Origin: JALFST01 sp022779285
GTDB lineage: Bacteria; Bacillota; Clostridia; Tissierellales; Peptoniphilaceae
Strand: one strand, 5' to 3'
Length of the DNA: 63,280 nt
Assembly: GCA_050313895.1 (NCBI GenBank)
Contig: JBNPMI010000012.1
A program made the translations under genes and the position numbers. Shown piece after piece: positions 60,289 to 63,280 of this stretch. The notes below the pieces were generated by a model, which was given only the letters and a program-made list of their open reading frames with translations, ran no database searches and was not told where the DNA came from. Position 1 is the first letter of the stretch; the number at the start of each line of letters is the position of its first letter.

Positions 60289-61301
60289 AACGAAAATTGT
60301 GGTGGATTTTGGGAGGTCTTTCTCCGCTGGTTCTTGTTTTCGGATTTCTCCTTTTGGCAATTTCCGCCTTACAGGGAGAAAAGCAGAAAGAGCTGGGAAG
60401 CACGGACGGCAGCTCGTACCGATTGGAGAGTTTATCGCCGAACGTCTTACGGTACCGGGAGCTGGTGGAGAAGTATTGCCGGCAATCTGGGATTTCGGAC
60501 TCGGTTTCGCTCGTGCTGGCGATTATGCAAGTGGAAAGCGGCGGCGAAGGGGGCGATCCGATGCAGTCCTCGGAATCCAAAGGGCTTGCCCCCAATACGA
60601 TTACGTCTCCGGAGGAATCCATTGCGCAGGGCGTATTGCATTTATCGAGCATGATTGCGAAGGCAAAGTCTCTCGGACTGGACCGGGACAGTGTGATTCA
60701 GTCCTATAATTACGGCGGCGGCTTTTTGGATTATGTCGCTTCTCATGGCAAGCGGTATTCTTTTGCGTTGGCGGAAAGCTTTGCAAAAGAAAAATCCGGA
60801 GGAGAAAAAATCGAATACAAAAATCCCCTTGCGATTGCGGAAAACGGGGGCTGGCGTTACCAATACGGCAACATGTTTTATGCGCGTGTGGTCAATCAAT
60901 ATGTATCCATTCCCGCCGTCGGGGATGCGGTCTTTCAAACGATTTTTACGGAGCTTCGGAAATATGAAGGCTATCCGTATGTGTTCGGAGGAAGCAACCC
61001 GAATTCCAGCTTTGATTGTTCGGGGCTGATGCAGTGGTGTTTCCGGAAAGCGGGGATTTCGTTACCGAGAACGGCGCAGGAGCAGTATTCCGTATGCCGG
61101 ATCGTTCCCTATTCGGAAGCGAAGCCGGGGGATTTGTTATTTTTCCATTCGACGTATGCTTCCGCAAATTATGTGACGCATGTCGGTTTTTATGTCGGCG
61201 GTGGACGGATGTTTCATGCGGGACAAACGCCGATCGGTTTTGAAAATCTTTCCTCGGCTTACTGGCAATCGCGCCTGATTGGAGCGGGGAGATGGAAATA
61301 A
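60285..61301 (+). CDS. Lysozyme-like and NlpC/P60 peptidoglycan hydrolase, Tn916 orf14-like
   Basis: A 338-residue wall hydrolase that opens peptidoglycan for the mating channel. An N-terminal membrane anchor spans 7-27. A lysozyme-like domain covers about 50-190 (LAIMQVESGGEGGDP with the catalytic Glu, SIAQGVLHLSSMI, QSYNYGGGF). The C-terminal NlpC/P60 domain has catalytic Cys near 245 (SSFDCSGLMQWCF), LPRTAQEQYS, PGDLLFF and the catalytic His in THVGFYVGGGRMFHAG. Its ATG overlaps the previous stop. Confidence 0.93.
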   Translation: MKRKLWWILGGLSPLVLVFGFLLLAISALQGEKQKELGSTDGSSYRLESLSPNVLRYRELVEKYCRQSGISDSVSLVLAIMQVESGGEGGDPMQSSESKGLAPNTITSPEESIAQGVLHLSSMIAKAKSLGLDRDSVIQSYNYGGGFLDYVASHGKRYSFALAESFAKEKSGGEKIEYKNPLAIAENGGWRYQYGNMFYARVVNQYVSIPAVGDAVFQTIFTELRKYEGYPYVFGGSNPNSSFDCSGLMQWCFRKAGISLPRTAQEQYSVCRIVPYSEAKPGDLLFFHSTYASANYVTHVGFYVGGGRMFHAGQTPIGFENLSSAYWQSRLIGAGRWK

Positions 61302-61311
61302 GGAGGAATTT

Positions 61312-62283
61312 GTGGAGAAAGAAAAAAACCGGGAAGAGAGGAAGGAAGAAAAGACGAAAACAAAGAAACTGCGGAAGCTCAAAAGGATTGGGATTTCCGC
61401 AGTTTTCCGTGTGCTTCTTTGGGGACTTTTGCTTTTCTCATTGGTGTTTGCGATTTATAAGAACTTTACCGCCGTGGATACCCGGACGGTGGAGACGCGG
61501 GAGGTGGTGGAAAAAGAGCTGGTGGATACGGCGGGAGTGGAAAGCTATGTGAAGCAGTTTGCGTCTGTTTATTTTTCCTGGACGAATACCGCAGAAGCGC
61601 TCGCAAAACGAACGGAAGCGGTTTCGGAATTTCTATCGCAGGATCTTTCGTTTTTGGCAAAGGAGAGCGTTCGCTCGGATATTCCGACATCCTCACAGGT
61701 TACGGAGGTTTCGATTTGGCGGGTGCAGGAGACGGGCGAAAAGACGTATCAGGTGACATTCTCCGTTTCGCAGAAGATTACGGAGCAGACAAATCCCGAA
61801 GAGCCGGCAGCGGAGAAGAATGTGATGAGTTTTTATCAGGTTGGGGTATATGATGATCAAAAGCAGGGAGAAATGCAAATCATTTCCCCGCCGGCTGTGA
61901 CGGAAGCGGTGAAAAAAGCGGAGATGGTCGGGAAGGACGCTTTGTCCTCGGAGAAAATCGAAGCTTCGGACAAAGAGGAAATTCATTCGTTTTTGGAATC
62001 CTTTTTTACCGGATATCCGAAAGCAAGCGCTGCGGAACTGTCCTATTACGGAAACGAGGGCTTGTTCCCGGTGATCCAAAAACCGCTGATCTATTCGGAG
62101 ATCGTATCGCTGACGTATCAGAAAACGGAAAACGGAATGCTTTGTCATTTCTTTGTGAAATACTTAGATGAGGAAACGAAGAGTGCGCTTTTCCCGGAAT
62201 ATCAGGTAAGGCTGGTGAAGGACGGGAAGCATTGGAAGTTTGAGGAAGTCATGCAAAAAGAACTCATGAAAAAAGAGAAATAA
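61312..62283 (+). CDS. TcpC/VirB8-like conjugation protein, Tn916 orf13-like
   Basis: A 323-residue protein with a charged cytoplasmic start (KEKNREERKEEKTKTKK), one transmembrane helix near 30-50 and two extracytoplasmic NTF2-like domains, as in TcpC of pCW3. VESYVKQFASVYFSWTNT near 75 marks the first domain and FLESFFTGYPKASAAELSYY the second. I prefer the GTG at 61312, with AGGAGGA upstream, over the in-frame start at 61279. Confidence 0.85.
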   Translation: MEKEKNREERKEEKTKTKKLRKLKRIGISAVFRVLLWGLLLFSLVFAIYKNFTAVDTRTVETREVVEKELVDTAGVESYVKQFASVYFSWTNTAEALAKRTEAVSEFLSQDLSFLAKESVRSDIPTSSQVTEVSIWRVQETGEKTYQVTFSVSQKITEQTNPEEPAAEKNVMSFYQVGVYDDQKQGEMQIISPPAVTEAVKKAEMVGKDALSSEKIEASDKEEIHSFLESFFTGYPKASAAELSYYGNEGLFPVIQKPLIYSEIVSLTYQKTENGMLCHFFVKYLDEETKSALFPEYQVRLVKDGKHWKFEEVMQKELMKKEK

Positions 62284-62293
62284 GGAGAATCGT

Positions 62294-63085
62294 ATGAAAC
62301 ACACAACGGGAAAAGCAATCGCCGTCTTCTTGGGGCTGTTTTTGGCGCTGACCGCTTGCGGCAAAACGGATTCCCAAAAAGGCTCGGCGGAGGGAAAAGA
62401 GAGCAAGACGCTTTCCGTTTCCTCATCGGAAAGCACGGAGAAAGAATCTTTGACTGTGTCGGCATCCTCTTTGTCCAGCGGCGCGGAGGAAGCGGCGAGT
62501 TTGGAAGAACGCTTATCAGAGGAAGCCAAAGCGGGATCTTCGGAAACCCGGACGGAAAAAAGCAAGAGCAGCGTGTCTGCAAAATCGGCCGCTTCCCTGC
62601 AGCCCAAAGCTTCCGGAAGTCCGGAAACGGGAAGCTCCAAAACACCGAAGATGGCCACGGCGCTCAAACCGTCTCCTTCGTTTTCGCAGAAGAGATCCTC
62701 GGAAGCGGCTTCGGAAAAGCCCCATCAGCATACTTGGAAAGCCGTATACAAGACGGTTGAGGTACCGGAAACCGGGCATACGGAGAAAAAGCTCATCAAG
62801 GCTTCCTGGACGGAGGAAGTCCCGAAGTATGATATGGTCTGTCATGTGATCATCAACGGCTCGAATGAAGATGTAACAGGACTTTCAAATATAGAGATTG
62901 CTGAGCGTTCTGATAAAAATGGAGGTCTTGGATCTTGGCGAGAAGAATATCGCTATGAGCAGGTGGGCACAACGAGTGTCGTGCATGATGCGGAGTATGA
63001 GGATGTGTATGTCGTGGATTCTCCGGCAACCACTCGTCAGGAATTCAGTCACTATGAATGCACGGATTGCGGAGCGGTTCGGTAA
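62294..63085 (+). CDS. Serine-rich lipoprotein with a Cys/His C-terminal domain
   Basis: A 263-residue lipoprotein with signal peptide and lipobox LALTAC (Cys22). Residues 27-140 are Ser/Lys/Glu/Ala-rich low-complexity sequence, likely a flexible or glycosylated spacer. The C-terminal 120 residues hold spaced His and Cys residues (HQHTW, DMVCHVI, SHYECTDCGAVR) that could bind a metal. Similar proteins occur at this position in clostridial ICEs, as I recall. The function is unknown; surface or entry exclusion is one idea. Confidence 0.65.
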   Translation: MKHTTGKAIAVFLGLFLALTACGKTDSQKGSAEGKESKTLSVSSSESTEKESLTVSASSLSSGAEEAASLEERLSEEAKAGSSETRTEKSKSSVSAKSAASLQPKASGSPETGSSKTPKMATALKPSPSFSQKRSSEAASEKPHQHTWKAVYKTVEVPETGHTEKKLIKASWTEEVPKYDMVCHVIINGSNEDVTGLSNIEIAERSDKNGGLGSWREEYRYEQVGTTSVVHDAEYEDVYVVDSPATTRQEFSHYECTDCGAVR

Positions 63086-63121
63086 AAGAAATGCGGTTTT
63101 TGAGCGGAAAGAGAGGAAGCA

Positions 63122-63253
63122 ATGCGGACAGCATGGGAAATTGTCAAGTGGATCGGGAAGCTTTTCTTTTGGGTCGTTGTCGGTGTGTTTCTGCTGATTT
63201 GGGGATTTCTCCACTTGTTTTCCAAATCGATGGAGTATGTGGATTTCTCATAA
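63122..63253 (+). CDS. 43-residue single-pass membrane peptide
   Basis: MRTAWEIVKWIGK is followed by a hydrophobic stretch of about 20 residues and ends MEYVDFS. AGAGGA lies before the ATG and the gene fits the operon direction. Function unknown; it may be a small accessory membrane protein of the ICE. Confidence 0.55.
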   Translation: MRTAWEIVKWIGKLFFWVVVGVFLLIWGFLHLFSKSMEYVDFS

Positions 63254-63280
63254 ACAAAAGGAAAGAAAAGAGCGTGTAGG

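Larger units (their letters stand above)
48173..63280. mobile_element. Tn916-family integrative and conjugative element, right part outside window
   Basis: From the broken methyltransferase to the right edge the gene order matches Tn916 orf23 to orf13 with insertions: DUF961 pair, TcpA, ArdA, oriT, relaxase, TcpD, TcpE, VirB4, orf15, orf14, orf13. No integrase or excisionase is seen; they would lie past 63280. The left limit is placed after comM only because ICE-like sequence begins in that gap; I could not identify an attachment repeat. Confidence 0.88.

Overview
The window looks like the chromosome of a low-to-mid GC, monoderm member of the Bacillota, most likely an anaerobic clostridial or Tissierellia-type organism. 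Supporting signs are Shine-Dalgarno sites of the AGGAGG type, gene orders typical of clostridia (ruvCAB-queA-tgt-yajC-recJ-relA; a PLPBP gene followed by sepF, lspA and an RluD-type gene), a SpaA-type sorted surface protein, SepF, and Tn916-family conjugation genes. No rRNA or lineage-specific marker is present, so the genus cannot be fixed from the sequence alone.

Layout. (1) 1-3900: the end of a cell-wall-anchored SpaA/Cna-B-like protein, then a leftward group of threonine aldolase, thyA and murC. (2) 3909-11200: an apparently inserted block carrying a PRD-type regulator and a PTS operon (sugar-phosphate epimerase, GlcG/HbpS-like protein, M20 dipeptidase, EIICB, EIIA). It is flanked by a 45-bp direct repeat with 44 of 45 bases identical. 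(3) 11259-18570: a GlmU-like acetyltransferase lacking a recognisable uridylyltransferase domain, prs, pth, mfd and a PrsA-like lipoprotein. (4) 18637-23068: glycolysis genes gap, pgk, tpiA, eno, without a phosphoglycerate mutase. (5) 23173-25080: a D-Ala-D-Ala carboxypeptidase (leftward) and a nucleoside phosphorylase. (6) 25417-26191: nine tRNA genes in one cluster, none with encoded CCA. (7) 26366-48172: a long rightward housekeeping series (unknown gene, ruvC, ruvA, ruvB, queA, tgt, yajC, recJ, relA, MBL hydrolase, aspS, RseC-like, glyA, der, a plsY fusion, ylmE, sepF, lspA, ung, RluD-type synthase, comM). (8) about 48200 to the right edge: a Tn916-family integrative and conjugative element (ICE) whose integrase end lies outside the window.

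Within the ICE the order is: a long leader with two intrinsic terminators, a broken C5 cytosine methyltransferase, two DUF961 proteins (orf23/orf22-like), TcpA/FtsK coupling ATPase (orf21-like), two tandem ArdA antirestriction proteins, an oriT with GC-rich hairpins, the relaxase/replication initiator (orf20-like), a possible third diverged ArdA-like protein, TcpD, TcpE, VirB4-type ATPase (orf16-like), a polytopic channel protein (orf15-like), a two-domain peptidoglycan hydrolase (orf14-like), a VirB8-like TcpC (orf13-like), a serine-rich lipoprotein and a 43-residue membrane peptide. Together these form a near-complete mating and DNA-processing module.

The most unusual points are the PlsY-HlyD-like fusion protein, the acetyltransferase-only GlmU, the repeat-flanked PTS block with its odd mix of enzymes, the ArdA expansion around oriT, and the structured, terminator-bearing ICE leader.
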